From Toxorhynchites rutilus septentrionalis (lineage: Eukaryota; Arthropoda; Insecta; Diptera; Culicidae), in contig NC_073745.1 of assembly GCF_029784135.1 (NCBI RefSeq), positions 63,512,218 to 63,576,217 on the forward strand: DNA of 64,000 nt. Reading direction: 5' to 3'. The notes beneath the pieces were generated by a model. It saw nothing but the letters and a program-made list of their open reading frames with translations. It made no database searches and was not told the DNA's origin. Positions 55,555-64,000 of the stretch are shown here, in pieces. The position numbers and the translations under genes were made by a program. Within the stretch, counting starts at the first letter, position 1. Every line of letters starts with the position of its first letter.

Positions 55555-56858
55555 CAGGGTTTTCCAACTTTGAATTCCGAAAGTAAATTGAAATAAATCA
55601 CACTTAGAATTCGAATTTCGATGAAACTTTTATTTCAAATTAAAGTTTGGTTTATGCCATTATGTGTAAAATACAACATCATTCAAATATCCACCTAGGG
55701 CTTCCTCGCACACCTCGATCCGGTACAGGTAATTTTCGATGACTTTTCGGCACACATGGGGCGGTATCTCGGCCACAACTTCACGAATGTTGTCTTTCAA
55801 ATGTTCAAGAGTTTGCGGAGAGTTCGCATAGACACGGTCTTTCGCATAACCCCACAAAAAAAAGTCTAGCGAGTTCAAATCGCATGATCTGGACGGCCAA
55901 TTGGCATCAACAAAACGCGAAATTATGCGTCCCTCAAATTTCGTTCGCAATATGGCCATGTTCGGTCGTGTTGTGTGGCACGTGGCGCCGTCCTGCTGAA
56001 ACCACATGTCATCCGTATCCATATCTTCAATTTGTGGCAACAAAAAATCGGTTAACATGCGGCCATAGCGCTCACCATTCACAGTTACCATCTCGCCGTC
56101 CTCATTTTCAAAGAAATACGACCCGATGACTCCACCAGACCATAATGCGCACCAAACAGTGACTTTTGGCGGATGCAATGGCCTCTCAACAATCACGTGT
56201 GGATTTTCTGAGCCCCATATACGGAAATTTTGGGTGTACACATAGCCACCGAGCTCGAAATGTGCCTCATCGCTGAAGAAAATTTGATGCGAAAATTCAG
56301 CATTTTGCTGCTGTTTTTCGTTCACCCAATCGACGTATGCCCGACGCATTCCATGGTCACCACGCTCTAATTTTTGTACCAGTTGGACTTTATATGGATG
56401 TAGGTGCAAGTCCAAATGCAAAATTCGCCACAATGATGTGTTTGACAAGCCCAATTGCCGAGCACGCCGTGGAATCGAAACATACGGGTCATCCTCCACA
56501 CTGGCAGCAACAGCAGCAATATTTTCGGCCAAACGCACATTACGATGATACACAGGTTTCACAATATCCACTACGGATCCAGTTTGTTCGAATTTACGCA
56601 CTACATTAGCGATTGTGTGCTCTGTAGGCCGTCCATGACGACCAAAATCCGTCCGTAATGCTCGAAAAACATTTGCCGGTTTTTCATCATTTTTATAGTA
56701 TAATTTAACAAAATTAACACGTTGTGCGATGCTAAAACGATCCATATTGTAAAATGGCAGCCATTCAACTAACGATATGACGCTTTGGTTGACAGCTATG
56801 TCAAACGGTTGTCAGCGCAGGGCTGTATACTTTCGGAAGCCCGAAGTGGAAAACCCTG
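55555..56858 (-). mobile_element. Mariner-like DNA transposon with intact gene (1,304 bp)
   Basis: Inverted ends CAGGGTTTTCCAACTTTG and (complement) CAGGGTTTTCCACTTCGGG, with TTCCGAAAGTA a little further in on both sides, are flanked by TA (55553-55554 and 56859-56860). It holds one long intact transposase frame. It is the only element in the window with an uninterrupted transposase, so it is probably the youngest DNA transposon here. Confidence 0.93.
55660..56745 (-). CDS. Mariner-like transposase, intact (361 residues)
   Basis: Cuts the element out and inserts it at TA in the nucleus. Residues 1-60 form a helix-turn-helix region like the DUF4817 type (VNFVKLYYKNDEKPANVFRA; TIANVVRKFEQTGSV). 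A second one lies at about 85-125 (SIPRRARQLGLSNTSLWRIL). Catalytic residues: Asp159 in FFSDEAHF, Asp252 in WFQQDGATCHTT and Asp289 in SCDLNSLDFFLWGY, a D92D36D spacing. The usual SPDLTPLD is SCDLNSLD here, so Pro, Thr and Pro are replaced beside the third Asp. Length is usual for the group. The start at 56745 lies 114 bp inside the element, and no better start is visible. It may be active or recently inactivated. Confidence 0.93.
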   Translation of the reverse strand: MDRFSIAQRVNFVKLYYKNDEKPANVFRALRTDFGRHGRPTEHTIANVVRKFEQTGSVVDIVKPVYHRNVRLAENIAAVAASVEDDPYVSIPRRARQLGLSNTSLWRILHLDLHLHPYKVQLVQKLERGDHGMRRAYVDWVNEKQQQNAEFSHQIFFSDEAHFELGGYVYTQNFRIWGSENPHVIVERPLHPPKVTVWCALWSGGVIGSYFFENEDGEMVTVNGERYGRMLTDFLLPQIEDMDTDDMWFQQDGATCHTTRPNMAILRTKFEGRIISRFVDANWPSRSCDLNSLDFFLWGYAKDRVYANSPQTLEHLKDNIREVVAEIPPHVCRKVIENYLYRIEVCEEALGGYLNDVVFYT

Positions 56859-57355
56859 TATGATGATTTGATATGGAGATCAATTTCCATCATCTTTCCC
56901 ATGACAGATGTTAAACTAATTGGTCTATATGCTTTGGGAGTCGTCCTGTCACGTTTACCGGTCTTGGGAATAAATATAGCCCGGACTTCTCGCCATTTAC
57001 TAGGAATGTAGCTTAGTACCATACTAGTCCTAAACATCTCCGTTAGAAGAGGGACAGTGATATCCTTGCGTCTAATTCAGTTGTTGCCCTGGTTTTGTGC
57101 GGATTACTCGTATTCTCAAGGGGTTTTTATTGGATTGTGATAGTTTGTTACATGCACGTTGTAGCATTCAGTAGGTGCGTTTACTCACGGTACGGGTAGC
57201 CACATCCTAATAAATGACAACCAACCGCTGCGTAGAGGACCAACTGCTACAAATTCAAATTTTTCTAAAGATTCAATTAAGCTTCATCAAATTTTGTTTC
57301 ATTCTGAAATAATGTTCGAAGTGATGAGCAAGCGAATAGAATACAAAAAAAATTA

Positions 57356-57420
57356 TAGTCCTACGTCATCAATGCCATGTTGTCATGTTGTGTCTCGGAC
57401 ACCCCTTTCTCTATAGTTCG
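57356..57420 (+). repeat. Unpaired right end of the GACGTAG palindrome family
   Basis: TAGTCCTACGTCA followed by TCAATGCCATGTTGTCATGT and GTCTCGGACACCCC, a diverged tail. No left end follows or precedes within several kb. Confidence 0.5.
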
Positions 57421-60359
57421 TTTATTCGCGTTCCATTCACATGTCGCCTAGCACGGGAGAAGAGCACCTTTTTCGTGACTATAAATTTTGTAATTTCATC
57501 CCAAATTTACTTCGTTTACAATTAAGGCCATTCAATTCGCTCAACCATTGCACGGAATACAGAGCTTGGGGCGGTGTCACACCAGGTCCAACTGTGACAG
57601 CTCAAATAGACACCGGAACATAACATCCGTTCGGTTCGTTGGATTTGCCAGAAAATATACCTCCTGGAGGCATGTTTTCTTTATCCTGGTCCCTAATCAA
57701 TTTCCTTAACATTACCGCACAAATGGCAAACATCTAGGAATCCAGGCAGGCAGGCAGGCAAGCGGGTCGGGCGGTCGGTGGCCCCCGAAGACGGACGGTT
57801 CTTCTTCTGGAGACAGAATGTAACTCGTAACGAAGCAAGTGTAAATAGAAATTGTACTACAAATAATTCAACACATCTCGGGTGCTTGTCACATGGCAGC
57901 AGTAGCAGCAGTGTATTGCATCCGAGACTTCCCCGTTATCTTCCGTTCTAACGGACGGAAGGATTGGGGGGGATGGGAGCATTTCAGCATGTTTAAGAAG
58001 ATCTGTTCCAAAACGAAGAAGATTCCGAGGCGATAGAGAGAGGTTTGCTTGGCAGCATGGATGGAAGGGAAGAATGGAATGATATTGAATATTTTATTGG
58101 CTCATTTTGGCCTGTAGAATGCTCCACAGGCAGCTCGAGATCCTCGAGTTTCCCCGTGCCATTGTGGAAGTAGGCGGTATGACTTTATCAACAGATAGTG
58201 AAGCGGCGAGTGTGTGTGTGTGTGTATGTGAAGTACAAGCAGCATCCGAGTGAGTGATAGCATGGTACATCGTAATCAGTTCAGGGAAAATCGAATCCCA
58301 GGGACAAACAGTCCTGAGGCATCTGTGGCATAGTGCTCGAGGATGTGCGCGCTCTCTCTCTATCCCTGCTTAGGTGGTATATTTGCACTAATTGAAAATG
58401 GATATGATTGTGGAGCTGTGATTATTGTAAGAGGATTTCAAGGTTCGTTTAGTCTTCTTGCTTTCGTTTGAATAGCTACCCAAGCCTTCGTCTCACCCCA
58501 TTCATGGTTTCATCGGATCAAACGTGGCCTCAAAGTCGAAAGTGGCACATATTCAATTCAGCGAGCGGAAAAATGCTGCTCGGTACACAGAAACATAATA
58601 ATATTTCACCCCGCAACGAACGGGAGCATCCTTGAAGTCGAAGATAAAAACTGATTGCGCTGCATCTTAGCGCTTCCGCTTTCTGTTCGTGCTGTTGCAG
58701 TGGAAAAACGTGGAGAACAGCATATAGCGCAATAGCAACAAACGCTCTCGTGCAAAATGCTTTTATGATGAAGCTTAAACGCTCGGCACTTGAACGCGCG
58801 ACCGTAGAGAAGACGACGACGCCGACGTTCACTTCTTCGCTCGACGCCTTGTTTTGAGTGTACCGCTCAAGATATGCGCTCCAGATGATGAGAAATAGCT
58901 AAACATCCAGCACAGACATCCACCACCAGGTGCAACTGCTACTCGTTAGGGTTGCTGGAGACCCACTGATAAGGCCAGAGAATCTAAACACTTAGCAATC
59001 ATTCGCTTGAAAGGGGACAATTTATCTTCCTCGTCCACTGATGCCCCAGCCCCGCAACTTCTTGCAGCCGGTGGTGGTCCACTCCGGTTAATAATGGTGT
59101 GTGTTTGCTTGGGAGAATGATGTCATTAGCCACTACGAGGAACTACAATAAGACAATTTATATATATATCTGCTTGTTCCATGCATACATTTACGACCGT
59201 GGCATAGTGTTGGACCCCGGGCGGTGGCGGCAGCACAACTGCATCCAAGATTTACAAATCGTTATCCTTTGTGGCGATACTTTTCATCGCCAGCGGGGGT
59301 TTTTCCTCCTGTGGTTTTTCCGCATCGCTGTACTCTTCTTCCTCTTCTTCGTCGTCGTTCCGGGTGGTGTTCCAACCAGGCCAAACCACAAGCATAGTCG
59401 GCAGCGGACAAATGAAGCCCATAAATTCCACTTTATTACTATGGACTGTGTGGGCGGGGGAGGGAACAGATTTTCTCCCCTCAACCTTTCGCTTGGGTCG
59501 TGACTTGGGCGATAGCTTTGGCGCAGGGCCCGTGTGTCAACCAACCCCGAGGTTCGTGGCAAAATGGGACCGTTAAAACATGATTCTATCCCAACTGGTG
59601 CGCTTCCCCATTTTCTGCGATTTGTCCATGAAAAGTGGTACTTCGAAAACCTCGAATCTATGGCTTTTGGGTGGGCGGAATATCCACGTCGGGGCAGTTG
59701 TTTGGTGTTGTTAGGGAAACGGTGCAATCTGGGCGGAATTTTGTTTCGAATCGACCATTCGAGTCATTCCATAACCGCCTAAAGACATGATAATAATTTT
59801 GCTCCCCCAATTGCGCTACATTACTTATCACAATTTACAATGATTTTTACTTGCATGATATGGTCTAATGTTTAGCTGAGATTTAAGATCAAAGCACGAT
59901 TTTGGCACGGTTCGTTTTTGGCAAAATGATTTTTTTTCTTTCTGCAGTGTTGACCTTCATCGTTTTCTTTTAGTGTATGAATTCGTTGAGACAGTTTTGC
60001 TTGCAAACTAGTAGATAACCGTTTTTATTGTTTTATTGACCTTTACAAATTTCTTCACTATCACCACTTTCTCTTCCAAATTCCGAACTCAGTTTATGAA
60101 CTCGGAACATAAGCATTAATTCGAATTTCTGTTTCAAGATGCAAGTTTCAGTTTGTACAGGGCCTTAGGTAGCTGACCCCGCATATTTCAGGAGGTGATG
60201 AAGGACCATATTTGATAAATAACTACTATGTCTTATCTTAACTGTGACAGAGTAATTGAACTTTTCCTTAGCCCAATTTCTTGGCCTAAGCTAAACTTGG
60301 CCTAAGCTGAAAAAGTACGCTACTTAGAACGATTCTGTTGCCTCTATATGAAGCAATGA
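57421..60359. other. Single-copy-looking sequence, no exon recognised
   Basis: Higher GC and low repeat content, with microsatellites (GGCA)n near 57747 and (GT)n near 58210, as in host intron or intergenic DNA upstream of the smooth exons. Overlapping frames at 59.1-59.8 kb on both strands (up to 147 codons) show no domain. A G-rich GATTGGGGGGGATGGGAG tract lies at 57963. Confidence 0.45.
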
Positions 60360-60805
60360 CAGAATAAGATTTTGTTCAGATTTTGCTCCTATATTCTCAA
60401 ATTTAAATCGGTTTTTCTCATTGTTTGCTCACATTATTCTTATTTTTTACTCAGATCTTTGATAAGATTTTGCTCAAATTTTTCCTGAGATTTTATTCAA
60501 GATTTGCTCAAATACAGCTCAAGTTTCACTCAAATTTAGCTAAAATTTCATTCATGTCTTGTCAAAAAAAAAATGTCTTAGAACAGATTTTGTTCAGAAT
60601 TTTTACAATTTTTCTAATCTTAAGCTCAAAATTTCCTCAGATTTCGTTCAAGTTTTGTCGAAACTTTTGCCAAAAATGTTGTCACCAGCAGATTTTTTTA
60701 TAATTGAAATGAGATTGGAGCTTTCTTGAGATTTTGCTCAGATTTTGTTCTGATTTTATTCAAATTTTGCTCAGTATTTGCTCAATTTTCGTTTGAATTA
60801 TTCTC
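60360..60805 (+). repeat. Imperfect TTTTGCTCA-type tandem sequence, part 1
   Basis: Words such as GATTTTGCTCA, GATTTTATTCAA and AAATTTAGCTAA recur every 11-17 bp with no fixed phase. The 92-codon frame at 60425 is a product of this bias. It is continued after ITmD37E copy B at 62.3-62.8 and 63.4-64.0 kb. Confidence 0.7.
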
Positions 60806-60807
60806 TA

Positions 60808-62104
60808 AAGGGTGTGTCACATCAAATTGCATCACTGAAAAAACGCTGTAGAAATTCGCCCAGTAGACCGATCCTTTTGAAAATTTTAGACAGTAAAATA
60901 AAAACTATTAAACAACTTTTGGCATTTTCTTTTTATTCATACTTCGAGCCCAAGCCCGTATGCTCGCACCTTCCTCTTTACCCCGTCCATAAGGTTCTGT
61001 ACAACGTCAGGTTGTAGTTTTTTTTAACAAAAATCCATTTTCTCTTGAAGTCCGCCTCCGATTTGACAACTTTTGGGTTCTTCCGGAGGGCCTGCTTCAT
61101 AATCGCCCAATATATCTCTATTGGGCGAAGCTCCGGCGCGTTGGGCGGGTTCATTTCCTTTGACACGAAGGTGACCCCGTTGGCTTCGTACCACTCCAAC
61201 ACGTCCTTTGAATAGTGGCACGAAGCGAGATCCGGCCAGAAGATGGTCGGGCCCTCGTGCTGCTTCAATAGTGGTAGTAAGCGCTTCTGTAGGCACTCCT
61301 TAAGGTAAACCTGCCCGTTTACCGTGCCGGTCATCACGAAGGGGGCGGTCCGCTTTCCTCAAGAGCAGATCGCTTGCCACACCATGTACTTTTTTGCAAA
61401 CTTGGATAGTTTCTGCTTGCGAATCTCCTCCGGAACGCTGAATTTGTCCTCTGCGGAGAAGAACAACAGGCCCGGCAGCTGACGAAAGTCCGCTTTGACG
61501 TAGGTTTCGTCGTCCATTACCAGGCAATGCGGCTTCGTCAGCATTTCGGTGTACAGCTTCCGGGCTCGCGTCTTCCCCACCATGTTTTGCTTTTCGTCGC
61601 GGTTAGGAGCCTTCTGAACCATGTATGTACGCAGGCCCTCCCGCTGCATGGTCCGCTGGACGAATGAACTTGACAAATTCAGCTTATTGCCGACATCCCG
61701 GACCGAACTTCTCGGATCTCGTCTAAACTGCTTAACTACGCGCTTGTGATCTTTTTCACTGACGGAGCATCCATTTTTGCCGTTCTTCACCTTCCGGTCG
61801 ATGGTTAGGTTCTCGAAGTATCGTATTGGTACTCTGCTGACCGTGGATTGGACGATTCCCAGCATCTTACCGATGTCCCGATGTGACAACTCCGGATTCT
61901 AGAAATGAGTGCACAGGATTAATTCACGACGCTCTTTTTCGTTCGAAGACATTTTTCCAAATTTACGAAAAATTGACAGTGAAGCATGGCCAACGTGATC
62001 TATACACTCTTATCTGATTATAAGCGAAAGCTGAAGATATAATTCCTAAAAATTAAATTTCTACAGCGTTTTTTCCGTGATGCAATTTGATGTGACACAC
62101 CCTT
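60808..62104 (-). mobile_element. ITmD37E-type DNA transposon, copy B (1,297 bp)
   Basis: Inverted ends AAGGGTGTGTCACATCAAAT at both sides, flanked by TA (60806-60807 and 62105-62106). It is opposite in orientation to copy A at 23213-24506. It splits the TTTTGCTCA-type repeat. Confidence 0.92.
60978..61952 (-). pseudogene. ITmD37E transposase with two nonsense codons (copy B)
   Basis: From ATG at 61952 to the stop at 60978 the frame is kept for 324 codons and broken only by TAG at codon 18 (GAG in copy A) and TGA at codon 198 (TGC in copy A). The helix-turn-helix LSHRDIGKMLGIVQSTVSR is followed by a second one (RRDPRSSVRDVGNKLNLSSS). The triad is Asp148 in MDDETYVK, Asp240 in FWPDLASCHYS and Glu278 in PELRPIEIYW, with 37 residues between the last two, which defines the DD37E group described from mosquitoes. 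All catalytic residues are intact. Confidence 0.9.
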
Positions 62105-62106
62105 TA

Positions 62107-62275
62107 CTCTACTCTACTTAGGGATTTTGTTGATATTTTTATAATTTATTTTTATTTTATTTATATATTATAATTATATTAAATTATATTATATAAATAA
62201 TATAATATAATATATATAATTATAATATAATAATATAATAATTTATTCTTAATATATAATAGCTTACTTTTTGAA
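62107..62275. repeat. TA-rich low-complexity tract
   Basis: Nearly pure ATATAATAT words directly beside the ITmD37E end. Confidence 0.8.
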
Positions 62276-62319
62276 TTAGAGTAGTCTAAAGGAAGCAATT
62301 ATAGTTTTTTTCAAATGTT

Positions 62320-62770
62320 CGGATATGCTCAGATTTCGTTCAAACTTTAAACACATTTGCTCAGGTTTCACTCATATTTTTTTACGTTTTACTCGAATTG
62401 TGTTCAGATTTTGCTCTATCTTTGATCAAATGTCAGTTTTTGCCCAAATTTCGTTCTAACATTGCTCGATTATTGTCAGAGTTTGTCTAGATTTTACTCA
62501 GATTTTTCTGACATTTTAATTTTACGATTTTGCTCAAACTTGCTTTGATTTTACAAAGATTTAGCTCATATCAAGTTATGATTTCTCTCAAATTTTGCTG
62601 AGATTTTACTAAAATTTTGCCAGATTTTGCTCGAATTTTGATCAAATAGTGCTCGAATTTTCCACACATTTTCCTCAGAATTTTTCTAAGAATTCGCTCA
62701 AATTTTTTTCAGTTTTTGTTCGAATTTCATAGAAATTTTATTCAAATTTACTCAAAATATTGCAATTTTT
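62320..62770 (+). repeat. Imperfect TTTTGCTCA-type tandem sequence, part 2
   Basis: Same vocabulary as 60360-60805 (CAGATTTTGCTC, AATTTTGATCAA, CAGATTTCGTTCAA). Confidence 0.65.
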
Positions 62771-63405
62771 TTTCAAATTTTTATCTCGGATCTATTGAGG
62801 ATGGCGTGAAATAAACGAAAAAGTACGTTTTTCACTATAGATCCTACGTCAAACCACGAAGGGGTTCAAATAAACCGCCAAAATTTCTTATTTAATATCC
62901 TTTATAATATTTGCCATACAGCTAGTGATTTGGTTTGGGGGCACTTTTTACTCCCTTACCTAACCACTCTTTGGAAATATAAAAAAAAATTTTTGATACC
63001 GCGCAACACTGAAAAAAATCTGAAAAAAATCACACATATCTAGAAAAGTCGTAGAAACACATTTAAGTAAGAATTAAAGTAGTACTGAATCTCTAAATTC
63101 CAAAAAAAATTTTTTTCAAAATTTGAATATTTTTTTTAGTACTAAAATTTTTGATGAAATTTTTTTTTGATAATTTTTCTTGATACATCGTAGTAAGATG
63201 CACATTCAGTATTTTTTTCAAATTTTTATCTCGGATCTTTTGAGGATGGCGTGAAATAAACGAAAAAGTACGTTTTTCACTATACATCCTACGTCAAACC
63301 ACATAGGGGTTCAAATAAACCGCCAAAATTTCTTATTTAATATCCTTTACAATATTTGCCATACAGCTAGTGATTTGGTTTGGGGGCACTTTTTACTACC
63401 TTACC
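62771..63405 (+). repeat. Pair of direct repeats of about 190 bp around 255 bp (TRIM-like or tandem copy)
   Basis: 62771-62961 and 63211-63405 are near identical: CAAATTTTTATCTCGGATCT, GAGGATGGCGTGAAATAAAC, CAAATAAACCGCCAAAATTT, TAGTGATTTGGTTTGGGGGC. Between them is AT-rich sequence. Each contains GATCCTACGTCAAA or CATCCTACGTCAAA, resembling a right end of the GACGTAG family. No TG...CA termini are seen, so a retrotransposon origin is unproven. Confidence 0.6.
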
Positions 63406-63409
63406 CGGC

Positions 63410-64000
63410 CAGGCCCTTTGGTCAGGTTTTGTTCATGATTTCCCTTAAATTTTTCTCGAATTTGTTCAAACATTGTTCAAACTTTATCAGATTTTCCTAA
63501 GAGTCTGCTAAAATTTGGCCTCAATCTGGTAAAATTTTACTAAGATTTTGCTGAGATTTAGTACAAACTTCGTCCTTTCGAATTTTACTCTGATTTCAAT
63601 TTCAATTTTTCAATCATTCAATTTTTCTCTCAAATCATCCTCGAATTCCTCTTGGTAAGATTTTGCTGGGGTTTTGTTGAGATTTTACTAACATTTTGTT
63701 CAGATTTTGCTCAAAATTTGCCCCGATTTTGCATGGATTGGCAAAATCAGACTGAGCTCAAATCTAGCTCATATTTTGTTTAGACTTTGTTGAAATTCTG
63801 CTAGAATTTAACAACTTTCAGTTTTTCAAATTTTTGTTCATGTTTTTGTTCAGATTTTGCTTCTATTTTCACAAATTTAGCTCAGTTTTTGTTCATCATT
63901 TGCTCAAATTATACTCATATTTTACTCAGATCTTGATAAGATTTTGCTCAAATTTTTCCTGAGATTTTGCTCTGATTGTGTTCAAAATTTGTTAAAACTT
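63410..64000 (+). repeat. Imperfect TTTTGCTCA-type tandem sequence, part 3
   Basis: Continues to the window end with GATTTTGCTGAGATTTAG, TTCAGATTTTGCTCAAAA and related words. Some phrases match part 1 (CTCAGATCTTTGATAAGATT vs CTCAGATCTTGATAAGATTT, each followed by TTTTCCTGAGATTTT), so long segments may be duplicated. Confidence 0.65.

Larger units (their letters stand above)
55248..57070 (-). mobile_element. R1/LOA-like LINE fragment split by a mariner-like element
   Basis: Reading leftward: SYIPSKWREVRAIFIPKTGK, TTPKAYRPISLTSVMGKMME, [insertion 56858-55555], NKFEFAYQANKLTETALHTL and VSLTAFLDIEGAFDNASYNS (motif A). It breaks off at GGSTLTTKPTHPN before the catalytic ADD box. The DIEGAFDN form is common in R1/LOA-type elements. 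Removing the insertion with one TA restores an uninterrupted frame. The missing 3' side is unusual, since LINEs normally lose their 5' side. Confidence 0.82.

Noticed and set aside
59099..59782. Overlapping ORFs of 134, 101, 147 and 82 codons
   Set aside because: They overlap on both strands, show no domain and sit in GC-richer single-copy sequence where long chance frames are expected.

Overview
The window is nuclear DNA of an insect, most likely a culicine (Aedes-type) mosquito. It is AT-rich and packed with nested transposon remnants typical of that group: an ITmD37E-type DNA transposon pair, tRNA-derived SINEs, I/LOA-like LINEs, mariner, piggyBac-like, hAT-type and TA-type miniature elements. 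The species call is an inference from repeat families and one gene; no species-specific marker was read.

Only one host gene is supported. Two minus-strand exons, 44329-44507 and 28208-28300, have good splice sites and join in phase 0 to give ...AQQQ|GAVMMVYGL..., the linker and start of the third RNA-binding domain of an hnRNP L / Drosophila smooth (sm) orthologue. Between them lies an intron of about 16 kb. Most of the rest of the window is probably smooth intron, or sequence next to it, bloated by transposons. No rRNA gene, complete functional tRNA gene or CRISPR array was seen.

Layout. 0-2.4 kb: LINE 3' end and a 2-kb array of a perfect 8-bp repeat. 3.8-6.6 kb: a repeat with GACGTAG-GA-CTACGTC palindromic ends carrying two broken histone H2A copies and histone-type 3' stem-loops. 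6.8-15.8 kb: MITEs, a piggyBac-like element holding two SINEs, a hAT-type MITE with 8-bp duplications and a decayed Tc1/mariner transposase. 19-25 kb: transposase remnants and ITmD37E copy A. 25-27 kb: a long inverted-repeat element hit by a LINE, a MITE and a SINE, each with visible target duplication. 28 kb: smooth exon. 31-34 kb: a second palindrome-ended element, a SINE and a transposase remnant. 36-39 kb: two copies of a MITE, RTE-like 143-bp repeats, a fold-back and 0.5 kb of CA/CG-rich sequence. 39.6-43 kb: a third palindrome-ended element with a 908-bp higher-order array. 44.3 kb: smooth exon. 45-50 kb: a LINE split by an inverted mariner pair that is itself split by another palindrome-ended element. 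50.6-52.2 kb: a further member with a minisatellite. 53-57 kb: mariner fragments and a LINE ORF split by a mariner-like element with an intact transposase. 60-64 kb: imperfect TTTTGCTCA-type repeats split by ITmD37E copy B.

The most distinctive signal is the recurring GACGTAGGACTACGTC family: five paired copies plus unpaired ends. One copy carries histone H2A pseudogenes, several carry histone 3' stem-loop-like sequences, and one has demonstrably inserted into a mariner. It looks like a non-autonomous mobile family built from, or associated with, replication-dependent histone gene sequence.
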